Program-made: the position numbers and the translations under genes | Notes under the pieces: generated by a model | Database searches by the model: none | What the model was told of the DNA's origin: nothing | Seen by the model: only the letters and a program-made list of their open reading frames with translations | Assembly: GCA_025352585.1 (NCBI GenBank) | Contig: JANXTD010000137.1 | Coordinates: 1 to 16,236 of the forward strand | Source: Fimbriiglobus sp. | GTDB taxonomy: Bacteria > Planctomycetota > Planctomycetia > Gemmatales > Gemmataceae | Direction: 5' to 3' | DNA: 16,236 nt | In this document: positions 15,309-16,236 of the stretch, in pieces | Layout: each line of letters starts with the position of its first letter | Numbering within the stretch: the first letter of the stretch is position 1

Positions 15309-16236
15309 CTACTTCGCCAGCTTCTTCTTGCCGGCGTAGTGGACGGCGTTGCCGTAGGCCAACTCCGCCCCCTCCATGACCGTCTCCGAGAGGGTCGGGT
15401 GGGGGTGGATCGACTCCAGCACGTCACGCGCGACCGCGCCCATCTCGAGGGCTAACACGCCCTCGGCGATCATCTCGCCGGCCCCGCTGCCGACGATGCC
15501 GACGCCCAACACGCGCTTCGTCTCGGGGTCGAACAGCATCTTCGTCAGGCCGTTCGTCAGGCCCAGCGCGACCGCACGGCCCGACGCCGCCCAGGGGAAC
15601 TTCGTCACCTCGTGGGGGACGTGGCGGTCGATCGCTTCCTTCTCGGTCAGCCCGGCCCAGGCGATTTCCGGGTCGGTGTAGATCACCGCCGGGACGCAGC
15701 GCGGCGACCACTCGGCCGGCTCGCCCAGGAGGACTTCCACGGCGACGCGGGCCTCGGCGCTCGCCTTGTGAGCCAGGCCCGGCTCGCCGGCCACGTCGCC
15801 GATCGCCTGGATGTGCGGCACCGTTGTGCGGCGCTGCAAATCGACGGGGAGGAAGCCGCGGTCGTCGAGCTTCAGCCCGGCCTTGTCGAGGTTCAACCCG
15901 GCGGTGTTGGGCCGCCGGCCGACGCTGATCAGGACGCGGTCGAAGGTCAGTTCGCCGGGCACGTCCTTGCCTTCGAGGGTCACCACGATCCCGGCGGGCG
16001 TCGGCTTCAGGCTGGCGACCTTGGTGTTCAGGTAGATCGCCGCGAACTCGGCGCGCAGCTTCTTTTCGAGCGGCTGCACGAGGTCGCGGTCGGCGAGGAC
16101 GAGCAGCCCGTCCATCGCCTCCACGACCGTCACGGCCGACCCCATCGCTGAGTAGATGCTGCCGATCTCCAGCCCGATGTAGCCGCCGCCGATGACCAGC
16201 AGCGACTTCGGGATGTCGGGCATCAGCAGCGCGTCG
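15309..16236 (-). CDS. lpd: Dihydrolipoamide dehydrogenase (E3), N-terminal part outside window
   Basis: The visible 309 codons cover the NAD-binding, central and dimerisation domains of this flavoprotein, which reoxidises lipoamide in 2-oxoacid dehydrogenase complexes. Seen directly: the NAD fold LLVIGGGYIGLEIG, the SVGRRPNT segment, the FAD-contacting AIGDVAGEPGLAHKA, the TDPEIAWAGLTE interface segment, and the C-terminal HPHPTLSE with the catalytic His-Glu pair. The redox-active disulfide and the FAD-binding N terminus lie beyond the right edge, so the ATG at 16223 is internal. It ends in KKKLAK and a stop at 15309. Confidence in the family is high; mercuric or glutathione reductase is disfavoured by the HPHPTLSE ending. 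Confidence 0.93.
   Translation of the reverse strand, partial: DALLMPDIPKSLLVIGGGYIGLEIGSIYSAMGSAVTVVEAMDGLLVLADRDLVQPLEKKLRAEFAAIYLNTKVASLKPTPAGIVVTLEGKDVPGELTFDRVLISVGRRPNTAGLNLDKAGLKLDDRGFLPVDLQRRTTVPHIQAIGDVAGEPGLAHKASAEARVAVEVLLGEPAEWSPRCVPAVIYTDPEIAWAGLTEKEAIDRHVPHEVTKFPWAASGRAVALGLTNGLTKMLFDPETKRVLGVGIVGSGAGEMIAEGVLALEMGAVARDVLESIHPHPTLSETVMEGAELAYGNAVHYAGKKKLAK

Noticed and set aside
15041..15427. Minus-strand frame of 128 codons overlapping the dehydrogenase 3' end
   Set aside because: Its upper part is antisense-frame nonsense within the dehydrogenase gene. The remaining part has no recognisable family or ribosome binding site.
1..16236. CRISPR arrays, tRNA or rRNA genes, insertion-sequence ends
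   Set aside because: No regularly spaced repeats, cloverleaf-like sequence, ribosomal RNA signature or transposase frame was seen on either strand.

Overview
The window looks like a high-GC planctomycete chromosome, most likely a Gemmata-type bacterium. The best pointers are a DUF1559 pseudopilin-like protein paired with a carboxypeptidase-regulatory-like lipoprotein, a prenyltransferase/squalene-oxidase-repeat protein, and a MoxR/DUF58 pair. There is no rRNA, tRNA, CRISPR array or recognisable insertion sequence.

Layout. (1) Positions 1-1111 (+) hold the 3' part of a squalene-cyclase-like repeat protein. (2) Positions 1299-2074 (+) hold a small two-helix membrane protein, a tiny hydrophobic peptide and a 117-residue His-rich metal-binding protein. 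(3) These converge on a minus-strand zinc/manganese-uptake set: substrate-binding lipoprotein (6227-5273, split by a one-base shift in a G6 run), ATPase (5276-4494), permease (4506-3673), a small apparently frameshifted gene (about 3608-3310) and a COG0523 (CobW-like) metallochaperone GTPase (3311-2082). (4) Upstream on the same strand, closely spaced and possibly co-transcribed, lie a lipoprotein (8559-8110), a DUF1559 pseudopilin (8082-7129) and an unknown secreted protein (7129-6269). (5) Further upstream are a COG0701 permease (10240-8672) and a MoxR AAA ATPase (11199-10276). (6) A plus-strand gene of visibly lower GC (11248-12987) encodes an unrecognised N-terminal region of about 330 residues fused to a nucleoside-phosphorylase-like domain with its key acidic motifs intact. 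It sits between MoxR and a small membrane protein/DUF58 pair (13366-13037, 14615-13356) and looks like acquired DNA. (7) About 690 bp (14616-15308) without a convincing gene includes an AT-rich palindrome. (8) The window ends inside a dihydrolipoamide dehydrogenase gene (minus strand, 5' end outside).

How the genes work together. The left half reads as a metal-homeostasis neighbourhood: ABC import, a GTPase that would insert or allocate metal, a His-rich binding or buffering protein, and a COG0701 permease of a family tied to metal export. Zinc is the favoured metal by inference. The main candidate for something undescribed is the phosphorylase-like fusion: such domains are known as nucleotide- or nucleoside-targeting effectors in prokaryotic conflict systems, and its N-terminal region is one I cannot place.
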